DNA of 64,000 nt from positions 4,402,001 through 4,466,000 of the forward strand of contig JASJZH010000006.1 in NCBI GenBank assembly GCA_037178975.1. The letters run 5' to 3'. The stretch is from Oscheius tipulae (Eukaryota; Nematoda; Chromadorea; Rhabditida; Rhabditidae). The notes beneath the pieces are model-generated. The model was given only the letters and a program-made list of their open reading frames with translations. It had not been told where the DNA came from and did no database searches. Of the stretch, positions 1 to 11,647 are shown piece after piece (the stretch's first letter is position 1; every line of letters begins with the position of its first letter). The translations under genes were made by a program, and so were the position numbers.

Positions 1-458
1 GCACTTCCGGAAGACGGTGCACTTGAGAGTATCCAAGATGTTCGCGCCTGTGCGTTCCTAACTTTCAGCCCAGTTCTCTCGACCTTATCTTACATCGTTT
101 TTCGGCACGCAGTGTACTTGCGAAGTTGCGAAGAGCCATCCGTCAAATGAAAACAGCTAACCCAAATTTATGGTCTTGCAGTGGATGTTGCGTATTTGAT
201 CACATTTTAAAGCAGGAAATAGAAATTTATATGAAAGATCACAACGGATATATCAACGGGAACATAATAGGCAAGAAACAATATCACGCATTGCACAAAA
301 TGATAGGAAAGATATAGAATACCCAGCCGTAAAACTGCCACATATCACAAAAGCAGTGTCAGTAATATGACGATTAAATGTGACTATGAAAACAACCCGG
401 AAAATGTAAGTAGACTAGATCAATTAATAATGTGACCCAAATGGTTCAAACCGTAGCT
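1..458. other. Non-coding left edge
   Basis: This is downstream of the FUT8 stop codon at 459. A 63-codon open frame at 126-317 (plus) has no recognisable domain and no splice context. I see no supportable gene; it is 3' flank or intergenic DNA. Confidence 0.5.
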
Positions 459-2887
459 TTACCTCAAAGCTGGGAAATCCACTATTCTCCACTTCTCAAC
501 AGCCTGTAAGACAAAATTTCTTTATTCTTTATTACAAGTTTAACGTTACCTTATAAGATGGATATAATCCCGTTCGTCCTGTACGTCGATTGTTGCCTTT
601 CGAGTATCCATCCCAATGATTTCCAGCAATTCCAATTACGTCTCCTGCTTTGATTTCAATCTCTTCTTTGTTTTCAGGAATGAAGTCCTCGACAGCTACT
701 TGCTCGTGAGCTAAAAGCAATTTATTCTTGGTTCAAGATAATTTCTTACCGAATTGACCACCGTAGTAGTAGAGATCATCGAGTGAGTGGAAACTCTCAC
801 CGGCATCTCCTTGAAGAACTTGCATCAACTCGTAGCCCATGCGACAGACCTGAAAAGTGAAAATAGATAGAAACCAATCTCTATACCTGACTGGAGAAAG
901 TGCAAACGAGATAGTCACACTGGCTGAGAAGACGAATGTCCGTAACAACTCCAGTAAGCGAAGAATCGGTGTATCTCTTGGCAACTTGAGCATTCTTTGA
1001 AATAGAAGTGTCTCCATAGACAGTATACTTGGGATAGCTAAAGATTTTGTTAGTCTAATCTAGAAAATTTTTTTATACTTTTTCTTTGCCTCGGGCACAA
1101 CTCCTGGATCGTCTGAGGCTATATACACGGTCCTTTGCAAAGTTTTACCCAGCTTCCTTTCCTGAACCTTGAACCAGATCTCCGCCCACTCCATGTACTC
1201 TTCAAGGCTATGGAAAGCAGCCTCTGTTCCGATTTTGTCCGTTCTCCTGACTTGAAGGCCGACTACTGGTGCTACAAAAGCGAAAGTTAACATTTAGTTT
1301 GGTTAACCTACTTTTTCCGAAAGGAATGGGCGAACTTGCATCGGCGACAGCTTTCTCCATGTTTTCGCCGTTTCTCATCAAGTACCAAATGAACTGGCTG
1401 ATAAAGAAAACTGGTGGATTCGAGTGCAAAGTTTCGAGTTCCTCCGCGAGTTGTTTCGGAAAGGATAGAGGTAAGTGCGGGGGCCTATAACAAAATAGTT
1501 GATGAAAAAATTTGCAATTTTTACCTGTCACTGAGTCCGTCCACAATACCAAGAGTGACAACTCGAGACTTGGAGTTTTGTGAAAAATTGATGCCGGGCC
1601 CATCTTTCTGAAACGTCTGGATGTAAAAAGATTTGCATGCAGCTGTTCGAGATGGATGCCCTGTCACACATACCCATCGGACAACAGCTCGTAAAACAGG
1701 ATTAATTCTTGTCCAATGACACATGTGTCAGTCAAATATGAGCACTAACCCCAATAGCATCTTCGTATTTGCACTTCGTAATAGGTTGAAAAGCAGCCGT
1801 CCATCCAGACTTTGAGTATCTCCACTTTTTACCGTCGTCCTTCAGAATCATCATTCTTTTCTCTCCGAAGGCCACAACGAAACAGTAGGCGACGTGATGT
1901 AGCTGACATCCAAAACCACATTCCTTGTCCAATGTACACACCAATGTTCTGGACAATTAAAATTAAGGTAAACAGCTGAACGGAAACCTGGCTTCACTGC
2001 AATCATCAGGATTCTGGATCTCGGTTATTGTCTTTTGAATTTTGTCTGTCAGCTTCTGCAGCTCTGCCACTCGCCTTTTATCTCGATCGTCTACAGATCC
2101 ATATTTAGCGGAAGAGCCAAGCAGTGATATCAACTGAAAGCTGAGTTGAAAATGAACCAGTCACTAAAAACCTGGTTCTCTGTATGTTTTCTCAAGAAGT
2201 CTATATTTGTTGTGTTCTGTTTGAGCTGTTTATGAAGGAAATAGAAGATCTTAAAGATACGGGATTATGGAAGCCGTACAGTGTATGCTCACCTCCCATA
2301 CACTGGAATCTAATTTCCGACGAGCCATCTCCTGATTTTTAGAAAACACCGGAGAGACGAGGGTCTTCTTCGTGAGCAAGTCATCGTCGACATCCACTAT
2401 GACTTCATCTCTTGATACTTGTTTACCCGAAATTTTACCCATTGCTTCTACTAATCTGAAAACACAATGTTGAAATCAAAACAAAGAAAGAGTTACCTAG
2501 ATCTAGCTAAACGTTCCTCCCTAATGCCGACAGCATGTTCTTGTCGCTCGGCTTGGATCAACTCTTTGAGTTCCTTATTTTGCCTCTGGAGATCTTCTAA
2601 GCCATCCAATGCCGCTGTCAGCTTTGTCTCTAACCGCGGATTCAGTTCTTCTCCACCTGCAAATAGTTCGTGCTCTTCTCTCGGTACCCAGCTGGCACTT
2701 CCGGTCAATAGCGAACCAGGTGGTAATGTGCCTCCCAATTATGCACGTCGTTGCAATTACGGCAAAGAGAGTTGCCAAGAATAATGGCAAGTGACTTACC
2801 TCGTCCATGAATGCTAAAAGCCAGATAAATGAGAATGAGCGCCCAGAGTCCGACGGCTAATGCCGCGGCGCTTTTCACACTCCACAT
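459..2887 (-). CDS. fut-8: Alpha-(1,6)-fucosyltransferase (FUT8 type)
   Basis: This Golgi type II membrane enzyme transfers fucose from GDP-fucose to the innermost GlcNAc of N-glycans (core fucosylation, GT23). The chosen start (ATG at 2885-2887) gives a short cytosolic tail and a signal anchor ([18 protein letters not shown]). A stem with an [16 protein letters not shown] coiled coil follows. The catalytic part contains the Cys-rich [19 protein letters not shown] motif, the nucleotide-sugar motif [14 protein letters not shown] near 1200-1260, and IASDDPG. The C-terminal SH3-like domain has [20 protein letters not shown]. Roughly ten exons are joined by very short introns; the one near 714-752 is 39 nt (gtaaga...ttttag). 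The last exon (459-503) follows an intron at 504-549 and ends in VDFPALR. An acceptor (ctttcag) lies about 24 nt before the ATG. The residue before VRRTDK is Gln where human FUT8 has His. Gene identity is certain; exact exon edges are less so. Confidence 0.95.
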
Positions 2888-5800
2888 GAGCCGACTCCAA
2901 TGTCCGTCACTGAAAGTCAGAAACAAGATTAGTCCAGACTTGGAGACATGCTGAAGAGAAGAAAGCAGTGTTTGCACTCAACAAAACGATGTGATAACGC
3001 CTGGAGAGACGGGAGCCGCATATCAGAAGGTGGCTGAACTTTTGCGTTCCAAAGTGATTTGGCCCAACACTAACATTCCAGACAAATGAAAGGCTAGATG
3101 ATAACAATGCGCAATATTGAGACAAATCTGGAAGGTAGGAGGGAAGACCTTCTTATCAGCTGGCTCAGTGATAGGCTGACTAGGACCATTATTACATGGG
3201 ATAAGTAAATAAATAAATACGAGTGACTAGTGGCCAGTAGTGGTGGATGCCACGATATTTTTGGGGAGGTCGCCAATGAGGCTATCTCCAATAAACAAAG
3301 TTGGACCTCATATACAGAGCTGCGAGAACGTTCTCTTTTCAAACAGTTTTCGACCTAAAAAAAGGGAAGTTAGAAAACTATCCTTATTATTTTCAGCGGG
3401 CTATTAGTCAGCAAAACGACTCATTCGCCTTCTATTCAGCTCTTTTAGACCAATCGAACGTGGTTGATTTGTAAACGAAAAATGACAGTTGAACATACTA
3501 GCCTGACCAAGACGATTTTGGGGAGAAGGAGATGAAGACGGCGAACTGTGCGACGCGTATGAATTTCACATAAATATTGATAGAGCGGATATTGGCTGTT
3601 AGCGGAAGATTTACAGGAAGCGAAAGTTATAACGCGGCTCGATAGTTCTGATAATTGTTGAGGACGTGTACTGAAGGAATCAAAAAATTGCTCAAGTAGG
3701 GTAGGGAAGAATGACACGGCAAAGATATGTCATCTTTTAGTGCATTCTTCGGAATTATCTACCACTCAAGCTCTGCAATAGAGCGTTCGAGATAAACCGA
3801 ACGAACTGTGGTTATATATTTTTTTCGTTTGTCGTTGGAGTTTATCACCAAAACTCAAAAAGAAACAAACAAACAGGAAGATGACCAAGTATATAATTTT
3901 GAAGGCGGTGCCCCGAGCAATAGAGGAAAGAGCGTGTAAACCGAGGAGCTCTCCAGGCACGCAATCAATGTGTCCAACTCGACCGGAGATAAGCCCGGAA
4001 AGGTCCTCGCACATTTGGAGCTAGTCTGAATTCAAACGACTTAGGTGACACTCAGTTGCAAGGCAGAATCCCAAGAGAATTTCTAAACCACCCGCAAATG
4101 CCTCTTAATTATTCTGTTTGAGCCGGTTCCGTCACATTTTATAAGAACGTGGTCATATTTCTTCTAGGAAAAATGGGGGCTAATGAGAAACGGACGGAGA
4201 AAACTGAGAACAAGTGGAAGAGAGTGGCTCTGTTACAACGAGTCTTTTGCCACAACAAATGTGCATGGATTCAAAAATGCAAGTCTCAATTATTTCTCAA
4301 AGACATTAAAATAGGAGAATCATGAAAAACTCAAAAAAAGCAATGTCAAAAAGGTGCACCTGCTCATTTCGAACGGCGCTTCAATAATTTCGTTTGCGAG
4401 GTTGCGAGCCTTGAAATTGGATACGTTTATGAACTAATTGCTGGCCCGCTGCTCTCGATCTGAGCTGACAAGTCGGATTTAAAAGCTCGGCAAAAGCCTA
4501 AGCCTAATCCAAAAGATCTCATAAAAACTACGGGATTAAGGTGTGGGTGGAGGAAGCTGAGGAAGGGGACAGCTCTTGAAACCCGGCAATGACAGGCCTC
4601 AAGATGAATGAGTGAATGCTTGGACGATGGCCGGCAGATGGGCTCAAGAGCTGACAGACGTATAGAGGCACCCGGATTGGCAATTATCCCTCTGTCATTA
4701 GAGTATAGACGAGCCAAAGTTCGGAATTCGGCTTAAAATGTAGGGGTTCCTACTACTCAAGCGGAAAATTGAAACGGCTCAGTGATTAAACATTTCAGAC
4801 AGGAATCCGGATTGAAGTAGCAGACTAGAGATTTTCGCGAAGAACAGAGGAAATGTGTGGTATTGGCACTATTGAGATTAGCCTTTGTATGGTCAGCATG
4901 GGTAATGAGTGGAAGCAACAGAATGGATTAGCGAGATTGCCGTCGAAGAAAGGAAACGCACATCTGGCGTGTATCACGAACCTTCCATAATGCGACGTTT
5001 GCCAGTTTGTGTTTGTATGTCCGACGTCGCTGCTGATGTTCATAACTTAGTTTCTCGTCCCAGGTGAAATCCTTTACAGAAAAGACAAAGAAGTGTAAAA
5101 AAGTCATAAGCCATTTGTTTTGTGACAGACTTGGTGTCGGGGCGACAGATGTGTGAGGATTGATTACACGGAGAGCCGCCGATGAAGAATAATTGGCTGA
5201 ATCAGCGGGTGGGTGGCCGGACCATCCCAATGTTACGGTCCAACTGAAATCGGAGAAGCTTGTGATATTTTTTGAGCCACACATAAAAATTTTGTGATTA
5301 TGCCGGTTGCAATAAACGGAGGGATTGGACTGGCCGAATGCCACGTTCAGTAGTATAATTGGTCTGATGCGTGACGCATCACAGCTGACTTCCAATGAAA
5401 GCGACCTGTTTTCTTTCTAGGTTTTGCCATTTGTACAGTCAACTCGAGTGATCGCAGTCTCTCAGTCTCCATATTTTATTGCCTCAAGAAAGTCTTGTTT
5501 AAACATAGTTAATCGTAATACCCAAGAAACATGAAGTTGCACAGGATAATAGATGTCCGTGTTGTCCCACAGACTATTTTCTTGTCCTATCTGGAAAAAC
5601 TGCTGTAGCTGACAAATATCATGTTTCAAATTGTTATCATCAGGGAAAATTGCTGGTTTACTTAAGCCAATGTCATCTGCACATAATTAACTTTTGTATC
5701 TTGTTTAGATTTTCAGTCTTACGTTCTTCAAATCAGATTGGTTACACAGAAGTTGTCGTCTGTTCGTCTCGGTTCGTATGAACCCCCCATATTTCACTTT

Positions 5801-6795
5801 TATTTTGTATAATACAGGCTCTCCATAGATGTCCGTGTCGACTCGAGTGATCGCAGTCTCCATATTTTTTTGCCTGAAGCAAGTCTTGTTTTAAACATTG
5901 TGCTATCCAAATAACATAGGGTTGGACAGGAAAATAGATTTCCGTCCCACCGACTATCTTCTTGTTTTATCTGGACAGAGACAGTTCAGTTTCGAGTCTT
6001 CTTATTAATCTCAATAAGGGTATTTAGGCTTTTGAAGGTTTTATAAAAACTCTGTCAACACTTCTCGTCTCAGAGGACACTTCGTAGTAGAGAAAACCTG
6101 TGACGGCAGTACAAGCACATTTTTGAATGATTTCTTTCTTCCATTGTTTTTTGTATTAAGAAAGATTAAAGTATGGGTATACAGTTCTTCGAAGGTTTTA
6201 CAAAAACTCAGTCAAATAGAGAAACGAGTTAAATTGTAAGTGACTGCAAAAGCGTCATCTATTATGAAAGTTGGTAAAAATTTTCTTCAGCTTGAAAGAA
6301 AACATTTACAAACTATCCGCCGCTAGAGGAGGAAACTACGACCGTAAATGAAAGTTAAGCCTAAAATATTAGAGGCCTTTAAGTGTGTGACTCACTTTCG
6401 GGAGAAACATTTTCTCAAAGATAAAATATAGCATAACGGTTTCTTTGTCTGTCAGATGCCGACAAAAGCACACCGCTGGCATTACTAGCCGAACTTTTGT
6501 GGCACCGCCCCACACGCGCGCTGAGATCTTTCACGACTACGATTTCACTTTGGCATCAGCTCCGTATTGCCGATGGAGCTTGGTAGCAAAAGGGAATATG
6601 TCTCTATTGCACTATTCTCCGTCGGCAGTTGAAGCTGCATTGTATTGAACGATGCCAGAAGGAGTTTGTTACTACCGCATTTCTCTTGTAAACACTGTCT
6701 ATTGAGATGTTCATTACAATCGTGATTTAAACTGTCGGATATTGTAGGAACCGGATAAGAAGTTGATGAGATCGACTACACGTTTGTTCGGTAAA
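2888..6795. other. Intergenic region between FUT8 start and basic-protein gene
   Basis: About 3.9 kb upstream of FUT8. Short open frames occur on both strands (for example 3445-3717 and 4928-5395 minus, 6445-6648 plus). None has splice-bounded continuations or recognisable motifs. The region holds a diverged direct duplication, listed separately, and probably the FUT8 promoter and 5' UTR. Confidence 0.5.
5438..5976. repeat. Diverged direct duplication, two copies of about 140-155 bp
   Basis: Copy A (5438-5594) and copy B (5837-5976) share the order CTCGAGTGATCGCAGTCT, CTCCATATTTT, TTGCCT, AAGTCTTGTTT, TAAACAT, a CCAA(G)AAACAT-like stretch, GGA(T/A)AATAGAT and the closing TTATCTGGA-type end, with small indels. 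Shorter echoes follow near 6012-6065 and 6165-6215 (GAAGGTTTTA(C/T)AAAAACTC(A/T)GTCAA). This looks like old local tandem duplication, or two copies of an unnamed repeat, in non-coding DNA. Confidence 0.75.
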
Positions 6796-7782
6796 CTAAC
6801 TAAGTGAGCACCAGCGATTTATGAAAACTGAAAAGTAAGGAATGTAATGTAACAAAGTTACAACTCACATGAACACGGCGAGCTGGACGCTTGCGAGGCT
6901 TCTTTGTAGTCGTCTCCACTTCACTTGTATTTTCTTCTGTAGAGAAGTATTCTGGGCCGGGTTCGAATTTCTCGAGGGCTACGTACTTCAGTAGACGCAT
7001 CGGTTCGCCCGGATGTAACTGCTAAACAGTATTTTAAGAAATGTTCTCATAGATGTTCGTATTTCAAACCGCTACTCAAGGCGATCGTGATTTATCCTGT
7101 TTTCAAAACCTCACGCGTTGCAATTTTGTTTCTTTTTAAAGTTAAAATTTAAAAACAACTCACATTCCACTGATACTCGCACCAAAGGTCTTGTGCCTTT
7201 TGCTGATCCGCCTTTGAAATCATGACGCAGAACTTTTCTTGCTTGGCGTCTTCCCCAGATTCATCGCTTAATGGCAACAATAGAACAAAACAAAAAGTGA
7301 GAACTTACTAGTGTTCTGGCGAAGATGACTCTGGAATGCCGGCATCTTCAGCTCTGAAAAATTGTATCATTGTTATTACAATAACAGCCATCAAAAAGTT
7401 TGATAATCACAACTCACTCTGAAGTAGTTGTACGTTCTTTCGGAGGAGTTGGTGGAGCCGGAGTAACTTCTCTTGGCACCACCATATCTTCATCGAACCC
7501 GTCTTGCCCAAAACGAACGCGTCTCTTCTTGAAAGGTATCATTTTCTCGGCTTCCAGAAGACGGTTCCGCTCGTCCAAGTCGTTTTTATGCTTCTTTTGC
7601 AATTTGGCAATCTCATTAGGAGTCTTCATTCTGCCGATAGTAATACGAGGGCTTGGACAGATGTCGCTCGCTTTTTTGTGGTGGAACGCGACTTTTGCTG
7701 CGAACGGCAGTAGAGCAATCGGGGCGCGTTTACTCTTGAGGACAGCACATATTGCGGAAATTGAAGCAGATTCCTTCCGCAT
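6796..7782 (-). CDS. Uncharacterised basic protein with RVxF-like motif
   Basis: I do not recognise the family. Five exons join in phase: 7782 to about 7413, then short exons near 7310-7355 and 7170-7267, one ending near 6869, and a last one at 6796-6826 ending NRWCSLS. The predicted product is about 230 residues. The first exon is Lys/Arg-rich and charged (KLQKKHKNDLDERNRLLEAEK) and contains KKRRVRFGQDGFDED. RVRF there matches the RVxF docking motif used by protein phosphatase 1 partners. An acidic Ser-rich stretch follows, then EPMRLLKYVALEKFEPGPEYF and a basic KKPRKRPARR segment suggestive of a nuclear signal. There is no signal peptide or membrane segment. It sits 153 bp downstream of the GPCR stop on the same strand. 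The function is unknown; a PP1-binding nuclear protein is only an inference. Confidence 0.7.
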
Positions 7783-7935
7783 TTTAATGACTATTTAGTA
7801 AAGGAAATACTTTAATGTGAAACAATGATAAACATGTGCTAAGCAGAAATGACACATTTCAACACGAATGAGCCGTTGGACAGCTCGAGATCACAAAATG
7901 TACTGGCAAGGCGATGTCACAGGGCATGTTTTTTT

Positions 7936-10900
7936 TCAGAAGATTGTACTCTGTTGATGTAGTTTCTTCACGCTCATTGTTCTTCTGTGTGACTGGACAC
8001 ATCCAAAGGTTAGTAGGTCGCGGAAACAACGGCGGAAGTCTCCATTGTACATGGTGTAGATAATAGGATTTAGCACCTGAAAGTCCGGATGAATTCGATT
8101 CATAATAATCAGACTTACCGAGTTCGAATAACCTAACCACAAGAAGAATTCGTTCATCAAAGAGAAGGTTCGGGTCTCACTCAAAGCTATCGCGAAGACT
8201 TCTATCAAGTAGAGAACGAAGAACGGCATCCAGCAGATAATGAAGCCTAAGAAGTTTTGGTTCAAGAATTAGGCAATAATGATACCTAGCACAACAATCC
8301 CAATTGTCTTCAGTGCCTTCCGTTCTCGCAGATAGACCATCTTTTCTTTACTCCCTCTCACCACTTTCCCAGGTCCATTCATCTGATAATGCTCATGTGC
8401 CTGAAATACTACGTAGAGCAGCTATCTTGTCTTATTTTTACCTTTTGAAGAAGATTGTTAGGCTGAAGTCGTGAGTGAACCGCCTGAGCTTTTCTGGACA
8501 TTTCTGGTACATTTGTGGTTACTTCAGTATTTTTCCGCAACGGTGGTTTCTCCTGAAAAGCAAAGATCAGTAAAAACAAAGATCCCCTAAAAAGTATCTA
8601 AAAATGAATACTTACTGTGACTGAATTGGCAAGATCAGCCATCGAGTGACATTCTCTTTCAAAACCTCGCGATGGTTCAGAGTTGTGAGAGCAGTTTGCC
8701 AATTCTGGTGTGTAGTTGGGGTTGGCGTTATCAAACAACTGCTTGCTCTAAAAAGATAGGTTTATACCGATAAAACAAAAAAACTACCTCCATACTGTCT
8801 CCGTTAGGCGGTGAGTCTTCGCAGTCTGTCGATTCTACGCGAGAGTCTTTCCTACCAATAGTGTCATGCCGGCTGAAACAGTGAGTTCCACACCTTTATG
8901 ATCTCAAACCTGTTGTACTCGATTGGACGGACAGAATAGTTGACTCTTCCAGTGTTGTTCACCTGGATTCTTGTCCGTGCATGTGGAGCACTCGACGTCC
9001 TTATATTGTTTCTGAGGTTTCGTTGCTGCTGCTTCGCAAGTCTGTTGCTCAGTCTGCATGTACCCAACGATTGTCGCATCAGAGATTCTCGTTCCGATGC
9101 TACCCGAAATATTTTGAAATACACCGAAAGCATAACCTAAAACATAATCATTATGTCATTCTCTTAAGAATTTACCAGAAGCGGGATGTAAAAACTGCCT
9201 AGAGCACTATAGATGCGATATGGTACAGAATTTGAATATGCACATTGGAATCCCGTCTGTGTGGAGTTGTTTTGCACGGCCTAAAATGACAATTTTCGTG
9301 GTTTTCCTGTGAAAATCATACCAATTGGCGTCGTTTCTCCTGCTGCTCTAATAAACTCCAACCCGGAACAAACCAAGGGGGACTACACACAATTAGTGAA
9401 AGGATCCATACGGAGGACAAAAGACCAGCTGCCATCTTCTTCGACCTAGAAAAGAAAGTAATTAACTTTAGAACCTCTCAAAGATCACGACGTCAAAGGT
9501 CTCTAAGCCACTGTCTCTCTCGAAGGGTAGTCCCCAATTGCGCGTAGCGCTACGCGGTGGTTTTATTCCGCGTTGGCTTAGTGCGCGCTTGAATCTGAAA
9601 ATCGACTGAAAATCGCCATTTTTCGGCTCCGGTCTATCCAATTACTCTCAAACTTTGTCCCATTGTCTTAGCCACCTTGAATAATCTAGAAAAAAAACTG
9701 GGGTCAATAGGTTAAAAAATAAAAATTCATAAATTATTTTTAAAAAATATGTCGATCTCTCCCAATATTAATAAACCAGGCGTCGCTTTTTTTAAAATAA
9801 TAATCTATAACTGGTTCCCAAACACTAGGAGCTCTTTAAGATGCTCAATTCAACTTACTTATGCTGACGAGTAAATTGAGTTTCATGGAACAAGGAAGAT
9901 CTGTATCAAGAGTTTGTGATCCCCGCCAATGTCAGGCTTTCTTATTCGAAAAAGTGTAAAAAAGGAAAATTTGCGATTAAAATTTGATTCAAAAACGGCA
10001 TTGTTGATCCAGTCTCATAATCGTACTCCACCCACAAACGGATGTGATTAAAAGCGTGATATTGACACATCGCTGCTTTTATATGGACTACGCACCGGAA
10101 ATCAAACTTGTGCCGATTTTTTTGAGGCCACCTGCACACATATTGAATAACTTTCGGATCAAAAGGCACACATAAAAAGCCAAAATACCTGGTTCGTGGA
10201 TATTTCAGAGGTGATGTAATTGCCATATATCTGTCTAAGCTGATAACACACAGATTCAAAATGCTGGCAGTGCAGAGAAGGACATCTGATGTTGCCCAAA
10301 GGCCGCACAGAAATTGACCTACAATATAAATCTTTCAGAAGAACCGAAGTTCCTCTACCCAATGGCCATTGATGTTGGTGAAGAAGATCCAGTAGAGACA
10401 TGGGCATCACTACCAGGCCCACCAGGAGATCTGCTGTAGCCAAAGATGTCAATAGAATGTTTGTGAATGTTCGCATTCGTTTGTAGACGATGACTGAGAG
10501 CACGACCAGGACATTACCGAAGATTGTCATCAGTATCAAGATTACCTGGAAGCATTTTTCGTTCAAATGATCTTTTCTAATTTGATGGATTTGTTTCTCC
10601 CACAATATTATGAGGCATTACATTGACTTTCAGATTTGATGCTCACGTCTCGCGGAACCGACTTAACAGGCTCCCGTAATTCGGCTCGGAAATCTCGCAG
10701 CAGCTACTCTCTTTGCACTAAATGATGAGCGTTAATTGGACTCGACAATTGCTTTGCCGAGAAGAAAACTGTTTTCCAGGCACCTTAGTTCTTCATTCAC
10801 AAAAAGCTTTGAAAAGAATCAATTTTCTTGACGCATAAATCAAAGCAAAGTGTGACTGCCCCTTTTTAAGGACTCACAACAGTTGAGCCAAAATCTTGCG

Positions 10901-11647
10901 AGAGGGCTCAATCATGCACAAATTGGATTGTAGCACCAAGTTTTGCTAAATAAGATCAAACTGTCAAATGCAGCCTCGACAAGACCAAATTAAGGTCTCA
11001 GGCTCCAGACTAGGTTTTTTTTCTGTGTAAATGAAGAGCTGAGATTTCTTCGTCAAATTCAGTTTTCTCCGTCAAACTTTTAGCCAATGTTGCGCTGAGA
11101 TTCGACAGAGGGAGGGCAGCGGAAATTCGCTCTGATGCGCACATATTTCCTGCCAAAGGACTCTAGATCCCAGAAATCGCTTGCTCTCACAAAACTTTTT
11201 CGAGAGGGATGCAACATACCAGTCCGAGTGCAATGAAAACGTCGTGAAGACCAAGGCACAAATCTGTTGGGGCTAAGAAATTGGAAAATAGAGTGTTGAG
11301 TGGTGCTGTTGTTGCTGTGTCGTTTGGGACGGTTGACGATGTTCCCGCCCAAGGCTCCAAAGCGCCCTAAAAATGGAAGATGAAGACCATTCATCAAAAC
11401 GTTTCGATTAATAGTAAATGACCAACCTCAGGTCTCACACTAACTTTGGTAGATAGATCTCTTAGAACTGCTTGTATATATAGGAGCACGCTCCAAGCCA
11501 TCCACTATCTCTTTAGGGAATCTCCCCATTTAACGGAGTTCCAGAGCTAATTTTCTGACTATATCAAAAGACGCGCGATTAACATTGATGCAGGTAGAAG
11601 AAGGGAGGACGACGCCAGATGGGACTGAGGGGGCGGGCACTCACCAT
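7936..11647 (-). CDS. Biogenic-amine G-protein-coupled receptor (dopamine/octopamine/tyramine-like)
   Basis: This is a class A receptor for a monoamine at the plasma membrane. Exons joined in phase: 11645-11647 (start ATG just before a donor), 11220-11366, 10361-10545 region (low edge 10359), 10189-10318, 9322-9445, 9176-9280, 8910-9136, loop exons near 8400-8870, then TM6/TM7 exons to the stop at 7936. The N terminus carries an NDT glycosylation sequon. TM1 reads [19 protein letters not shown]2 is [18 protein letters not shown]3 has the amine-binding Asp ([15 protein letters not shown]) and DRY. TM4 contains SPPWFVPGW and TM5 [11 protein letters not shown] long Ser/Asn-rich third loop follows. 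TM6 is [10 protein letters not shown] and TM7 [15 protein letters not shown]3 resembles D1/D2 dopamine receptors; TM5 and TM6 resemble octopamine or 5-HT types. The exact ligand is unresolved. Transcript 5' exons beyond the ATG are possible. Confidence 0.88.
9446..10188. repeat. Intronic insert with a perfect 16-bp palindrome
   Basis: This is the largest intron within the receptor's TM region (743 bp between the TM3 and TM4 exons). At 9541-9556 it contains the perfect palindrome CGCGTAGCGCTACGCG, followed by GC-rich then very AT-rich sequence. Other introns in the gene are mostly near 40-60 nt, so this one may contain an inserted repeat. I found no clear terminal inverted repeats. Confidence 0.4.

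Noticed and set aside
6445-6648. 67-codon plus-strand frame in a GC-richer patch
   Set aside because: Isolated, no acceptor or donor that extends it, no motif.
7400-7798. 132-codon plus-strand frame
   Set aside because: It is the antisense shadow of the first exon of the basic protein, whose minus-strand exons join in phase.
11072-11397. Minus-strand frame beginning [11 protein letters not shown]
   Set aside because: It overlaps the true GPCR exon 2 (11220-11366), which is read in another frame and joins in phase to TM1.
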